Positions 9,763-20,500 of a stretch of 64,000 bases of DNA are shown in pieces. The stretch is from positions 26,897 through 90,896 of the forward strand of contig MU603948.1 in NCBI GenBank assembly GCA_025201845.1, in the 5' to 3' direction. The position numbers were made by a program, and so were the translations under genes. Below the pieces are notes generated by a model, which saw nothing but the letters and a program-made list of their open reading frames with translations, had not been told where the DNA came from and searched no databases. This DNA comes from Martensiomyces pterosporus. Lineage: Eukaryota; Kickxellomycota; Kickxellomycetes; Kickxellales; Kickxellaceae. Every line of letters begins with the position of its first letter. The stretch's first letter is position 1.

Positions 9763-10644
9763 ATGGACGTTTCGGGGATCCTTGAGGAGCACAAAAACAA
9801 GTTCAAGTCGGTGCAGGTCGACCGGCTAATCCCAGTCGAGCTCGACCTGGGGCTGCTTGCCAGCTTCGACATCAACATGCTCGACCAGGCAAAGCTGAAG
9901 GCCAGCCAGAAGGCACGCGACAACTACCTGAAGGAGGTCTCTCGCGACGGCGCACAGCTGATTTTCAACGAGCTGTTCAACCTGCCCACCGCCGTCGATG
10001 ACGACAGCGTGTACGCCACCCTTCCAAAGCCGATCACAGTTCTGCCCCGCGAGAAGCCGATCCCCAAGGACAAGCCCCAGACCCGCTGGGAGAAGTTCGC
10101 CAAGATCAAGGGCATTCAGAAGCGCAAGAACTCGCGCATGGTGTACGACGAGGAGCAGGGCGAGTGGCGGCCCAGGTATGGGTACAAGGGTGTCAACAAC
10201 GATGGCCAGGAGCAGTGGCTGATTGAGGTTCCAGGAAACGCCGACCCCTACAAGGACCAGTTCCAGCAGAGGCGCGAGGAGAAGAAGGAGCGCATCGAGA
10301 AGAACAGCCGCCGCCGCCAGCGCAACGTCGAGGAGAACATGGCTCTCGAGAAGGGCCTCAAGCCCCAGCAGATGCGCAAGCACCAGCTGCAGAAGGCGCT
10401 GGTCATGTCCAAGGGATCCACCGCCTCTCTGGGCAAGTTTGACGAGAAGCTCAGCGGTGAGCCAAAGATCAAGGGCATCAAGAGAAAGTTCGACCCCCTG
10501 GTTGGCAGCGCCGACAAGGAAAAGTCCAAAAACATGGACATTCTTAACCGGGTGGCAAAGGGCGACACAAAGGCGACCGTCCTCAACGTGCGCAAGGCCC
10601 AGCGCGCGATGAACAACAGCAAGCAGCAGCGGGCCAGGAAGTAG
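9763..10644 (+). CDS. RRS1: Ribosome biogenesis regulatory protein RRS1
   Basis: A 293-residue RRS1 homologue. RRS1 works with RPF2 and the 5S RNP (5S rRNA, L5, L11) to load them onto pre-60S particles in the nucleolus. Seen: the N-terminal DLGLLASFDINMLD block, the NLPTAVDDDSVYATLPKPIT block near residues 76-95, KPQTRWEKFAKIKGIQKRK (about 105-123), and YDEEQGEWRPRYGYKGVN (about 128-145). The C-terminal half is strongly basic, as usual. It is intronless with a single plausible ATG. An AATAAA at about 10692 serves the 3' end; the gene converges on BiP 156 bp away. Confidence 0.95.
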   Translation: MDVSGILEEHKNKFKSVQVDRLIPVELDLGLLASFDINMLDQAKLKASQKARDNYLKEVSRDGAQLIFNELFNLPTAVDDDSVYATLPKPITVLPREKPIPKDKPQTRWEKFAKIKGIQKRKNSRMVYDEEQGEWRPRYGYKGVNNDGQEQWLIEVPGNADPYKDQFQQRREEKKERIEKNSRRRQRNVEENMALEKGLKPQQMRKHQLQKALVMSKGSTASLGKFDEKLSGEPKIKGIKRKFDPLVGSADKEKSKNMDILNRVAKGDTKATVLNVRKAQRAMNNSKQQRARK

Positions 10645-10800
10645 AGGCAGAAGCATGTGCAGCGGCGCCGCGAGTGCCTTCATTCCCACATCAATAAAAC
10701 ACGGCAGTCACAGCATATGCTTTGGTTTGCGAAAAGCTTGTTTCGTTTCTTTTGTACGAGTTTAATTAGAAGGCAAGCGGGAAGAAGAAAACGAGGGTGC

Positions 10801-12789
10801 CTAGAGCTCGTCGTGATCAACATCGTCGTCCTCGTCGTCGTCCTCGTTCTTGGCGTTGGCGCCATAGAGCTTGGCAACGATGGGGTTGACAACAGACTCG
10901 AGCTCCTCGCGCTGCTCGTCAATGTCCTCCTTGGTGGCCTCGGCAGCGTTGTCGTCAAGCCACTTCTCGGCCTCCTTGATGGCAGACAGAATCGACTCCT
11001 TGTCCTCCTTGTCGATCTTGCTGCCAAGCTGGTCCTTGTCGGTGACCTGGTTCTTGATGTTGTAGAGGTACTGCTCAAAGGTGTTCTTGGCCTCGATGCG
11101 CTCCTTAAGGGCCTTGTCCTCCTCGGCAAAATCCTCGGCCTCCTTGACCATGCGCTCAATCTCCTCCTCGGACAGGCGGCCCTTGTTGTTCGTGATGGTG
11201 ATGGACTCGCCCTTGCCAGTGCCCTTGTCGATGGCGCCGACCTTGAGAATGCCGTTGGCGTCGATCTCAAAGGTGACCTCAATCTGGGGAACGCCGCGGG
11301 GAGCAGGGGGGATGTTGGTGAGCTCGAACTTGCCAAGGCGGTTGTTGTCCTTGGTGAGCGAGCGCTCGCCCTCGTAGACCTGGATCAGAACCGTCTGCTG
11401 GTTGTCAGCCGCGGTCGAGAAGATCTGGGACTTCTTGGTGGGGATCTGGGTGTTGCGGGCAATGAGCTTGGTCATGACGCCGCCAGTGGTCTCAATGCCC
11501 AGAGTGAGGGGGTTGACGTCGAGGAGAAGGACGTCGTCGGTGCCCTCCGCGCCCGAGAGGATACCAGCCTGAACGGCGGCACCGTAGGCGACGGCCTCGT
11601 CGGGGTTGATGCCCTTGGTGGGCTTCTTGCCGTCAAAGAAGTCCTCGAGGAGCTTCTGGACCTTGGGGATGCGGGTGGAGCCGCCAACAAGGACAATATC
11701 GTCGATCTTGGACTTGGAAATGCCGCCGTCCTCGAGAACCTGCTTGACGGGCTTGAGGGTGCGCTTGAAGAGGTTGTTGTTCAGCTCCTCGAACTTGGCG
11801 CGGGTAAGGGTCTCAGAGAAGTCCTCGCCGTCCATCAGAGACTCGATCTCAACGCGGACAGACATCTGCGAGGAGAGGGTGCGCTTGGCCTTCTCGGCCT
11901 CGCGCTTGAACTTGCCCATGGCCTTCTTGTCGGTGCGTGCGTTCTTGCCGGTCTTCTTCTTGAAGGCCTGGACAAAGTGCTCGACGATCTTGTTGTCAAA
12001 GTCCTCGCCACCAAGATGCGTGTCGCCAGAGGTAGCCAGGACCTCAAAGATGCCGTTGTCGATGGCCAGAAGAGAGACATCGAAGGTGCCGCCTCCAAGA
12101 TCGTAGACCATAATGTGACGCTCCTTGCCCTTCTTGTCGAGACCGTAGGCAATCGCAGCGGCGGTGGGCTCGTTGACAATGCGGAGGACGTTGAGGCCAG
12201 CAATGGCACCGGCATCCTTGGTGGCCTGGCGCTGGGCATCGTTGAAGTAGGCGGGGACAGTGACAACGGCGTGGGTGACCTTGGTGTTGAGATAAGCCTC
12301 AGCAATATCCTTCATCTTGCCCAGAACCATGGCCGAGATCTCCTCGGGAGAGAAGTTGCGCTTCTCGCCCTTGAAGTTGACGCGGAAGGTGGGCTTGCCG
12401 TCCTTGTCGGCAACCTTGAATGGCCAGTGCTTCATGTCGCGCTTGACCTCCTTGTCGTCGAAGCGGAGACCGATGAGACGCTTGGCATCGAAAATGGTGT
12501 TCTCGGGGTTGCTGGGTGCCTGGTTCTTGGCAGCGTCGCCGATAAGGCGCTCGCCGTCAGCGGTGAATCCAACCCAGGAAGGAGTGATGCGGTTACCCTG
12601 CTCGTTAGCGATGATCTCGACGCGGCCGTTCTTGTGGACAGCAACGCAAGAGTATGTGGTTCCCAGGTCAATGCCAATAACAGTACCGACGTCCTCCTTC
12701 TGCGACTCCTCACCGCGCACGGATGGTGCGGCAGTGAACAGAGCCAGCAAGAAGAATGCCAGCGTAAGGAAGAAGTGAATCCCCCTCAT
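10801..12789 (-). CDS. KAR2: ER-lumen Hsp70 chaperone BiP/Kar2
   Basis: A 662-residue Hsp70. The N-terminus is a cleavable signal peptide (about residues 1-26) and the C-terminus ends in HDEL after an acidic tail, so it is retained in the ER. Seen: the phosphate-binding [38 protein letters not shown], the interdomain linker [19 protein letters not shown] and a complete substrate-binding domain. It folds secreted proteins and drives translocation through Sec61. It is intronless. Codon use is extreme: the antisense strand in the same register has no stop along the whole gene, which means TTA, CTA and TCA are not used in frame, as expected for a very highly expressed gene. Confidence 0.98.
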   Translation of the reverse strand: MRGIHFFLTLAFFLLALFTAAPSVRGEESQKEDVGTVIGIDLGTTYSCVAVHKNGRVEIIANEQGNRITPSWVGFTADGERLIGDAAKNQAPSNPENTIFDAKRLIGLRFDDKEVKRDMKHWPFKVADKDGKPTFRVNFKGEKRNFSPEEISAMVLGKMKDIAEAYLNTKVTHAVVTVPAYFNDAQRQATKDAGAIAGLNVLRIVNEPTAAAIAYGLDKKGKERHIMVYDLGGGTFDVSLLAIDNGIFEVLATSGDTHLGGEDFDNKIVEHFVQAFKKKTGKNARTDKKAMGKFKREAEKAKRTLSSQMSVRVEIESLMDGEDFSETLTRAKFEELNNNLFKRTLKPVKQVLEDGGISKSKIDDIVLVGGSTRIPKVQKLLEDFFDGKKPTKGINPDEAVAYGAAVQAGILSGAEGTDDVLLLDVNPLTLGIETTGGVMTKLIARNTQIPTKKSQIFSTAADNQQTVLIQVYEGERSLTKDNNRLGKFELTNIPPAPRGVPQIEVTFEIDANGILKVGAIDKGTGKGESITITNNKGRLSEEEIERMVKEAEDFAEEDKALKERIEAKNTFEQYLYNIKNQVTDKDQLGSKIDKEDKESILSAIKEAEKWLDDNAAEATKEDIDEQREELESVVNPIVAKLYGANAKNEDDDEDDDVDHDEL

Positions 12790-13857
12790 TTTCTTTTTGG
12801 AAGAGCGATGAAAAAAACGGACGTAGCTTGGAAGTTGTGGCTGTTCCTATACACAGAGCACGGGAGAAACAACGCAGTGTTGGTACATAAAGCAAAAGAG
12901 GGCGTGCCTTGTCAGTACCATGCAAGACTGCGCCGGTTTTTGGCCTCCTCGAAGCTATCATCAACACCAGACAGCAGGCGCAAGAGCCGCACCCCCTCCG
13001 CAAGCAAGGCGGAGAGGAGCCCCCTGCCCCGCCAGCAGCCAGCTTCCGGCCAGAAGCGCCCTGCAGAAGCGTGCTACCGCTTTTCCTCGATACCTACTCT
13101 ATCTCGTGTTCAGCGCCGATAAGCTCAACAAGCTCGATCAGCAGAGAGATGCGAAAAAGTTTCCTCGATACCTACTCTATCTCGTGTTCAGCGCCGATAA
13201 GCTCAACAAGCTCGATCAGCAGAGAGATGCGAAAAAGATGTGTACGTACAAAGCAGCGCTAATGCAAGGAATAGCCAGACAAGTTATACCCTTGGCACCG
13301 ATGGCAGAAGGACACGCTATAATAATAAGAGGGAAAATGCTGAAGAGTGGAAGGAGAAGAAAGACGTCGACGGTCAACCAAAAAGCGCCTGCTGCTTTTA
13401 GCCTTCCCAAGCACAGCGCTGCCCTTAAATACAAGTTTGCTACATCGCGAGCAATATCAGAGAAATGCTCCATTCTCCTAGCAACGTAACCGGCTGTGAT
13501 TGGCTGCCGCCTGGCCCGCGAATGAGAGACCGATCGCGGTTCTGCTGCTGGCAACGAGGGAATGGCCAGGGTGGGGCTGGCTCCAACGGTTGCCACGTAG
13601 GCGTGCGGTGCACACGGAAAAGAGGCTCTGGTCACTTGACCGGCTCGCTCCTGCGGCACAGCTGTGGGCCGCAAGCTCTGGCACGCACGATTTCGCTGAT
13701 TGCGTTTGCAGAGCACCTCCATCCACTTTCTGCCAGCACACGCCGACGAATTTCGCGCAGATTGAGGGCCTTCACGCAAGCGCCGCACGCGCAATGAGCC
13801 GCAGAGGAAGCAGCAGCACTTTTGTCACCGCGCTCTAACGCCATTCACACTTGCACC
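12790..13857. promoter_or_regulatory. Divergent upstream region of BiP and the 13858 gene
   Basis: 1068 bp. It contains a perfect 78-bp duplication and, at about 13588-13598, the minus-strand sequence CTACGTGGC. That resembles the unfolded-protein-response element core (TGACGTGG/A) bound by Hac1/XBP1; it lies some 800 bp from the BiP start, which is far. No TATA box is clear close to BiP, so the leader may be long or spliced. Confidence 0.4.
13082..13237. repeat. Perfect 78-bp tandem duplication upstream of BiP
   Basis: Copies at 13082-13159 and 13160-13237 are identical. The unit is a multiple of three, so an ORF passes through both, but that ORF has no recognisable product. Confidence 0.92.
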
Positions 13858-14406
13858 ATGCCGCCTGTTACTTTCAATATTGACCCGGACACAAAGGACA
13901 GCCTCGCCGATTCGTCGCTCGCAACAACCGCCCTCAGCACTGGGTCGGAGTGCGGCGCCGGGTGGCAGGAGGGACGCGCAGCGCGGATACGCTCGCTTGA
14001 GGCTGCGCTGGATGTCACGGTAAGGCGCAAAAAGCGCAGAAGCCAGCAGCAGCGCTCAAAGCCAGACACTGCGGACTACCGCAGCATGCTCGAAGGCGAG
14101 GACGGGGAGGAGGAGCACACCAGCCAGGATGCTAGCGACGGTGGTGACACTGACGCAAGCAGCGACTTTTACGGCGAGGGGCAGCCGCTTTTGCGAACGT
14201 ACCAGCCGCCCGAGATGCCCAATGCCACCTATTCCAGCCCACTAGCGGGCGATGCACCCAATTACGGATCCGTCAGGGCGTCTCTGCCCGCAAAGACCCC
14301 TGAGCAGTACCTCCCCTGGGACGTGCGACTAAGGGATGCCATTCGGAACCTTTGTGTGTCGAGCTGCTTGCCTGGGTGCTGCTGTGCCCCGCGCCCTGGC
14401 AGCTGA
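13858..14406 (+). CDS. Hypothetical acidic protein, possible orphan transporter N-terminal tail
   Basis: A 182-residue open frame from the first ATG (the frame opens earlier only with a TTG at 13822). I do not recognise a full family. The middle is acidic and Ser/Thr-rich and is followed by EGQPLL, a perfect acidic di-leucine sorting signal of the kind found on cytosolic tails of vacuolar transporters. The protein then ends abruptly at a Cys-rich CLPGCCCAP stretch where a membrane domain might be expected. It could be a genuine small protein (the Cys cluster could be palmitoylated), a first exon, or the remnant of a truncated transporter gene. Downstream frames up to 14645 contain no membrane domain. 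Function is unknown. Confidence 0.5.
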   Translation: MPPVTFNIDPDTKDSLADSSLATTALSTGSECGAGWQEGRAARIRSLEAALDVTVRRKKRRSQQQRSKPDTADYRSMLEGEDGEEEHTSQDASDGGDTDASSDFYGEGQPLLRTYQPPEMPNATYSSPLAGDAPNYGSVRASLPAKTPEQYLPWDVRLRDAIRNLCVSSCLPGCCCAPRPGS

Positions 14407-14645
14407 GTCTGGATGCTCATGCAGCAAATGGACGGTGGAGCATGCTCGTTCACCCACAAGCCCCTCGCCTGCCGCACATTCTGCTGCCCTCGTTCTGTCC
14501 ACTGTTTCTTCATTCACCCATTGCTTTACTTGTACCACAACGCCAGTCCTTGCATGCCTCTTTCCTTTGTCTTTTTTAGCTTGGCTTTTGCTAGATGTCA
14601 TAGATCAGCATCTATACAGTTCCCCATTTCAATCACTGCCGCGCC

Positions 14646-17462
14646 ATGCCCAGCGTGTATATTTATCCGCCACTGGGCGCTCTGACCAGTGTGCAAAGGG
14701 GAACAATGTCGTTCCGCGTGTATATTGTTTTGAACTCATCGGATGGCGATGATCGAGCAGCTGCGGCTGAGATCTGGACAAACATGTATGGCAGCGAATG
14801 GCAAGGCATCGCCCTGAAAGGCGCTGAAGAGTGTGGCGATGCAGGGATGGAGCGTGCGTTTCTAGACACCAGCCAGATTGGTGCAGGCGACAGCAGCAGC
14901 GTCCAGCAGTTCAGCCTCGACGTGCAAACCACATATCTGGCAGACTGCTTTGAGTTTACTGTGCGCTGGCGAGCCAGCAGCAGCGACACTTGGCAGTGGG
15001 CGAGCAGCTTTGGCAATAATGCACGCGTGGCAGTTCGCCGACCAGCTGATAGCCGCGACCCCAGCCTCAACCACTGGCGCCAGCAGCTAAATAGCCTATT
15101 CGATGCAAGCCAGAGCCACCAGCAAGAGGAGCAGCCACTGCAGCAGCAGCCGGTGGCCATTGCTGATTCGTGGCACGTATCGCCCAACGGGGCTTCATGT
15201 ATATACAAGATAGCAGACTGCGCGGGACTGCTAAGCTCAAACCACTTTGGCTGTCTGGCTAATGTGGAGAGTTTTCTGGCGTTCGTGCGGAGGAGTGCAT
15301 TCTGGATCATTCCGCAGTGCGGAGCTGGCACATTCCCCACCGATGGTGCAGAGATTGCAGCAATGCTCCTACAGCTGAAGACTGGCGCATACGCTGCAAT
15401 AATACCGTTTGCAAAGCCCACACCAGCAAGCTCTGCCGCTACGGGCTCTATCGTGTTCAAGGCGGGGCCATCAAATAGGATGTATGTTCACCCAGAATCC
15501 TCCGACCTGTCCAGCATTCGGGCGGCAGCTAGCGTGAACCAGTATCCACACGATGCCATGCTGGAAGCGTTTGGCCGTATACAGCAGCTGCTTTCTCTGC
15601 CGCTGTCTGCGCCATCTGTGTCCACTGCGAGTCCAATAGCAGATTCGGAATACCAGTTAGCCGAACATCTAGGGTACTGTACATGGAACACGTTTTACCA
15701 GAATGTGACGCACGCGGGGCTAGTAAACGTGCTGGCCGACATCTTTGAGGCTGGCCGCTCCTCTAGCCAGCCATTGCCAGGGTGGGTGCTGATCGACGAC
15801 GGGTGGCAAACAGTGAGCGAGTGTGGCGGACATGGACAGCTGCGCGACATCTGTGCGAACGCAGAGCGCTTTCCTGGCCAGCTAAGGGGCACAGTGACTG
15901 CCTTACAAAATCTTGGAGTAGGACGCGTTGGCGTCTGGCATGCCTTGTGGGGGTACTGGGGCGGGGTGGACCCGGACAGTCTGCTTGGCCAGCGCTACGC
16001 CCTGGAAAGGTTTCGCCGGCGATCAACGTCAGCAGTCAGCGGCGATGCGGACGTGTGGCTGGTGGCTGCCTCGCACGTCTCAAGGTTCTATGACGAGTTT
16101 TACGGGTGGCTGCGAGACCAGGGCATCTCTTTTGTCAAGGTCGACTACCAAGCAGCATTTGAAACACTCGACAATATCTACAGCAGCACCGGTGTCTCCG
16201 AGATGTGCCACGCATACTACACAGCAATGGAGTCGTCCGCTTTGAAGCACTTTGGTGCTGGCAGCGTCATTTACTGCATGTCGCACTCGCCCCAGCTCAT
16301 TTTGCATGCACTACAGCAGCACCAAAGCACACCTGGCTCCTCGCAGCCTCCTGTGCGCATGACATTTCGCAACACTGATGACTATTTCCCTGACGTCTAC
16401 GACTCTCACGGGTGGCACATCTACTGCAACATGGCCAACACAATCTGGAGTCGTGCGCTAGCGCCGAACTTCATCATTGATTGGGACATGTTTCGCCCTG
16501 GCGGCGATGTTGGCCGGCTCCATGCTGTCTCGCGTATCCTCAGCGGGGGCCTGTTTTGTATCACGGGTCACAAGCCAGACTACGTGGGCGGGAACCTCGC
16601 AAGCTACGTTGGCCCCTCTGGCAGAGTCAGCTTGCGCGAGCCGCCGCTAATTTCCAGCCAGTGTCTGTTTACAGACATGACGCAGTCGCCTGGGCTGCTA
16701 GTTGGTTCGACTGTGGTGCCCGAAAGCGAGTCTGTGGTCATTGCTGCATACAATGTGTCCAGTGGCCCTGTTGTAGCACCGCTGTTTGTTTCACGAGTGT
16801 GTGCGGAGGCAATGGGGTTTCACGCACGCAGGTCGATTGGCAGCACGCCTGGCCGCCATATATCCGACAGGACAGCTGGCAGTAGCTCTGTGCCAACCGA
16901 GCTGCCAAGCAACGGCCTGTATGTGGTTCACCAGCACTCAACAGGGCAGATCCGCGTCACCAATGTCGCCGGGAGAGTGTATGCCGTGGCGCTCCGTTCG
17001 TTGACTGCAGACATCTTTACGGTAACAAGAATGGCGGCGTTTAGGTCTCCTGACCGGACAGCCGTGCTCTACGCAGCCTGTATTGGTGATACCAGCAGGT
17101 GCGTAGGCGTGGATGTTGTGGAGAGAAATGTCTATAGCGCGATACTGCCACCATCGCCTAACAGCCCACGAGGTAGCGGCGCTTCAAAGACCTCTTGCAG
17201 CCACCTGCGTTGTTGGAATATTCGTGCACGCGTTTCATTGCACTCGAGGCATGTGGTGTTTGTTGTCAGCGCGCGCGAAGTCGTTCTTCAGCCGCGCATG
17301 CTTCCTGCCAATATAGACGCCGTCCATATCTCGGGCGATACCATTGCATCCGACGATTGGGCATTCGAAAGCGAGACTGGGGTTCTCCGCATTACGCTAC
17401 CCACTTCACGCCGTGCCGATGCTCTTGCCACGGCATGCTGCACGATATCCCTAAGTGCATGA
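14646..17462 (+). CDS. GH36 raffinose synthase / alkaline alpha-galactosidase-like (SIP1 family)
   Basis: A 938-residue glycoside hydrolase family 36 enzyme of the raffinose synthase/seed-imbibition (SIP1) type, which hydrolyses or transfers alpha-galactosyl groups. Seen in order: GYCTWNTFY (about 338), LIDDGWQ (about 382), GVWHALWGYWGG (about 432), FVKVDYQ with the predicted nucleophile Asp at residue 500, MCHAYY, RNTDDYFPD at about 575 with the acid/base Asp, and DWDMF. No signal peptide is visible, which suggests a cytosolic enzyme. A second ATG at 14706 is possible, but the earlier one retains VYIYPPLG, which looks family-like. It is intronless. Substrate (raffinose-family sugars or an internal glycan) cannot be told. 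It converges on the PPR-like gene 98 bp away. Confidence 0.9.
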   Translation: MPSVYIYPPLGALTSVQRGTMSFRVYIVLNSSDGDDRAAAAEIWTNMYGSEWQGIALKGAEECGDAGMERAFLDTSQIGAGDSSSVQQFSLDVQTTYLADCFEFTVRWRASSSDTWQWASSFGNNARVAVRRPADSRDPSLNHWRQQLNSLFDASQSHQQEEQPLQQQPVAIADSWHVSPNGASCIYKIADCAGLLSSNHFGCLANVESFLAFVRRSAFWIIPQCGAGTFPTDGAEIAAMLLQLKTGAYAAIIPFAKPTPASSAATGSIVFKAGPSNRMYVHPESSDLSSIRAAASVNQYPHDAMLEAFGRIQQLLSLPLSAPSVSTASPIADSEYQLAEHLGYCTWNTFYQNVTHAGLVNVLADIFEAGRSSSQPLPGWVLIDDGWQTVSECGGHGQLRDICANAERFPGQLRGTVTALQNLGVGRVGVWHALWGYWGGVDPDSLLGQRYALERFRRRSTSAVSGDADVWLVAASHVSRFYDEFYGWLRDQGISFVKVDYQAAFETLDNIYSSTGVSEMCHAYYTAMESSALKHFGAGSVIYCMSHSPQLILHALQQHQSTPGSSQPPVRMTFRNTDDYFPDVYDSHGWHIYCNMANTIWSRALAPNFIIDWDMFRPGGDVGRLHAVSRILSGGLFCITGHKPDYVGGNLASYVGPSGRVSLREPPLISSQCLFTDMTQSPGLLVGSTVVPESESVVIAAYNVSSGPVVAPLFVSRVCAEAMGFHARRSIGSTPGRHISDRTAGSSSVPTELPSNGLYVVHQHSTGQIRVTNVAGRVYAVALRSLTADIFTVTRMAAFRSPDRTAVLYAACIGDTSRCVGVDVVERNVYSAILPPSPNSPRGSGASKTSCSHLRCWNIRARVSLHSRHVVFVVSAREVVLQPRMLPANIDAVHISGDTIASDDWAFESETGVLRITLPTSRRADALATACCTISLSA

Positions 17463-17560
17463 CACTACACTTTGGCTTTGGTCCTATTGCCTTTTCGAGA
17501 ATGCATCAGAAGAGTTTTTTGCTAGTAAGGTATCTATAAACCTGGTTCAAAGTATAAAAA

Positions 17561-20500
17561 TTAAGCATCGGCCCGTCTCTTCTGGACTCGAGAGCGTGCT
17601 TTGGAGCTTTGTATCCGCTCCGCACCCGCACCCGCACCCGCACCCACACACCCATCCATGGTCAGCCGTTCTACAAGCTCTTTCTGCTCTTTGGTAATGT
17701 CGCTCTTCTTTCTATCAAAGTGTGCGCGAGACATTGCTTTCTTGTACGCTCGGCTCCACATTCCGTGCCAGTAGACAATACGCTCCTTGATCCTGTTGAC
17801 CACGGCTGCGTCGGGACTGAGAAGCCCTTGCTGGTGCCGAAGAACCTCAGTGTAGCCGTCAATCATCTTTTTCCAGTTGTACGCAAGCGCAGTACAACCA
17901 GGTTTCCATGCAGAAACGGGCAGCGCTTTGTCTTCAGAGAGAGCAACAATCTCGCTAGCGACAATCTCAGCGCTGTCCATGTCCCTGTGCTCGTCGACTA
18001 GCGTGTATATGGTCAGCATTCTCGCCGCCCCGGTGAATGGTAGCGGGAGTTTATCCAGAGCGCGCAAGCGGTCTATCTCGATTTGCATCTCAGCCTGCCT
18101 CAAGTCGTACCAGGGCGTAGGGAGCGTGCCGTCTTCCTGCACTGGGCGTGCTATGCTTGTCACCGAGTAGTAGGGAGTCGCCAAGTCAAAGAGCCGGGCA
18201 TAGTGAGCGTACCTTCTCCTCATTTGCCTTGAGAACGCGGACGATTCCTCACGGAATATCGGCATAGCGCTCATGCGATACTCCTTGAACCAGTACTGCG
18301 CAAGATCGCGCGCACCGCAGCCTGCAGCCCAGCGGATCACGTTTGCCCAGGTAAACGGCATGGGCATGAAATCCGTGCTGACCCGCATGTAAGCTGGCAT
18401 TGCACGCGTGGTTGTCGGGATAACCACCTCAAATATATGGCGCATCTCCTTCAGCATCCCGCTGTTGCCAAGGGCTCCGAGAAGCACGTTGTAGAAGTAT
18501 GTTGTTGGCCACTTTCCGGTCTTCAGAATGCTGTACAGCATCGATAGACCGATCTGCGCAACCAGATCCTTTCGCTCTGCAGGGTTGCTGGGCATGAGGA
18601 ACAGGTCCGTCTCCGACTCGCCGCGCGGTGGGAGCACAGGGTCCACGCCATATATCCCAGTTGGTGGGCCGTCCCAGCCTTTGTCCAGCACTGGTAGCGG
18701 CACATCAGTTCCTGTCAGAGCGGCAAGCAAGCAGGCGCAGGCATTTGGCATTGGGTGGCTGCCGTCTTCTGTAACGCGGCGATAGTACTCAATAGCCTCC
18801 TCGACCTCGCCGAGTGTTGAGTGCCTCTTCAGTGCATGCGACCAAATGGTCTCGACGTACATTTTTCGGACCTGTGGGCCACCGAGGCTCGGATCCTTGA
18901 GCGCCTCCACATATTCGGGCATGTGGTCTCGCAGGATGGGCTCCCAATCTGTGCGCTTGCCGTGGCGGAAAAGGTCGGCCACAAGCCAGCTAAGCTGCTT
19001 GAGCTTTGGGATCTCATGGCTCCTCCGACAGGCGTTATACCACCGCAGCTTCTCCTTCCAGGGCGTGTTGCATACTATAGCGCCTGCAACAGCTGTGCCT
19101 CGCTGGGTGGTTCTCCATAAACGCGGATTTGTCTCGCCAGCGGTCTGCGTGGTTGTCGACCGCTTGAACGTCTCCGGCAGCTGTGCGTGCACTGCAGCTA
19201 ACTTGATCTGCTCAGCCAGCGGCAGGATGTCGCCTGTGTCGGCATCGACAGCTGGGTACTTTGCCGCGAGAAGGACCTTGTTTGCAGCTGCAAGAGATAG
19301 GGGGCTGATCTTGGCCTGGGCTATGTAAGCCAGCTTAAGGGTCCGTAGGAGGTAGTGTGCCGTTTGGCTAATGTCTGAATCGCCAGCTCCTCGCACAAGC
19401 GTATCAACGGCGCACTGCCAGAAGCTGCTGCTAGCACACAGTAGCGAGCCACCCACAAGGTGCATCTCCTTGATGCTGCTTTGGGTGGAGTCTTGTTTCA
19501 AGTACGCGCACCAGCCATCAAGCGCATCATCAATCCGCTGAGGTACCTGCTGTAGCTCCTTGGGAACGCCATCAAGCACGCTCTTGCAGGCTCCCCGCAC
19601 CACATGGCACACTGGTGGGAACCGCATGAGCCCATTCTTGTCGATAACTGCAAACAGCTGGGACAGCATTTCGGCAGAGGCTGGCGACCTTTGTTCGTGC
19701 ATCACCTCAAATGCGTTCCGAATGACTCGCGCGTCCCACTCCAGGTAAGCCGGGCCACGTGTGGACATGTCCTTGAATAAGAGCTCCTCGATGAAATCCA
19801 CACAAGGGTGCTGTTTGCTAGCCGATGCCCTGTCCTTGTCCAGGCGCATTGCCCGATTTACCACCTCTCTGATCCATGTATCAGGTGTCTTTGTGAGAGA
19901 TATGGTGTGGCTGCGTGCAGGTTCTTTTAATGCCTTTGCGCTCTTGATGGCCTGGTATGAGTTGTTCGTGCTTAGGGCCCGGGATATCAGATGCTTGTAG
20001 ATATTCGCATGCAGAGCTTTGTTGACACCTCTTTTGCCGTCGCCGTCAACAAGCCAAATGCGATCCCAGTCCTCCATCTTTGCAAGGCTCCACACGAGCT
20101 CCCCAGTTGCGTGGTTAGTTGGAGTCTCGTTAAACAGGATGTCGCCCGCTGTGACGCCACGCCCGCCATCTGCATTGGCCCCGCGCTGAGTCTCCCAGTA
20201 CAGCTCGTACCCCAAGTTGACCTGGCCATGCGCAATAAGCATACGGGTGAGACTACCGAATTGCTCGGGGCTGAAAGCCACAAAATCCCTGTACTTTGCC
20301 TCTTTGATAAACGCAGCTGCTTCGTCGAACCGCTTTCTGGCAAGAAGCTCCAGCGCTCGGCAGTAGAAAGGGGCGGCTGCACTGCGTCGGATGGCACGTA
20401 GCCCTTTAGCGTGGAAAAGCTCCGAGCTCTCCTCATTTTCCTCATGGGCTACTCGCCATTTCTCCGAGCTGACGCTGGCTGCATCCGGCATGACTCCCAC

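Noticed and set aside
10657..13122. 821-codon plus-strand frame opposite BiP
   Set aside because: Mirror of BiP codons plus flanking; Leu/Val-rich nonsense composition, no domain.
12920..13489. 189-codon frame running through the 78-bp duplication
   Set aside because: The repeat length divides by three, which keeps it open, but the product has no family resemblance and starts without a credible promoter.
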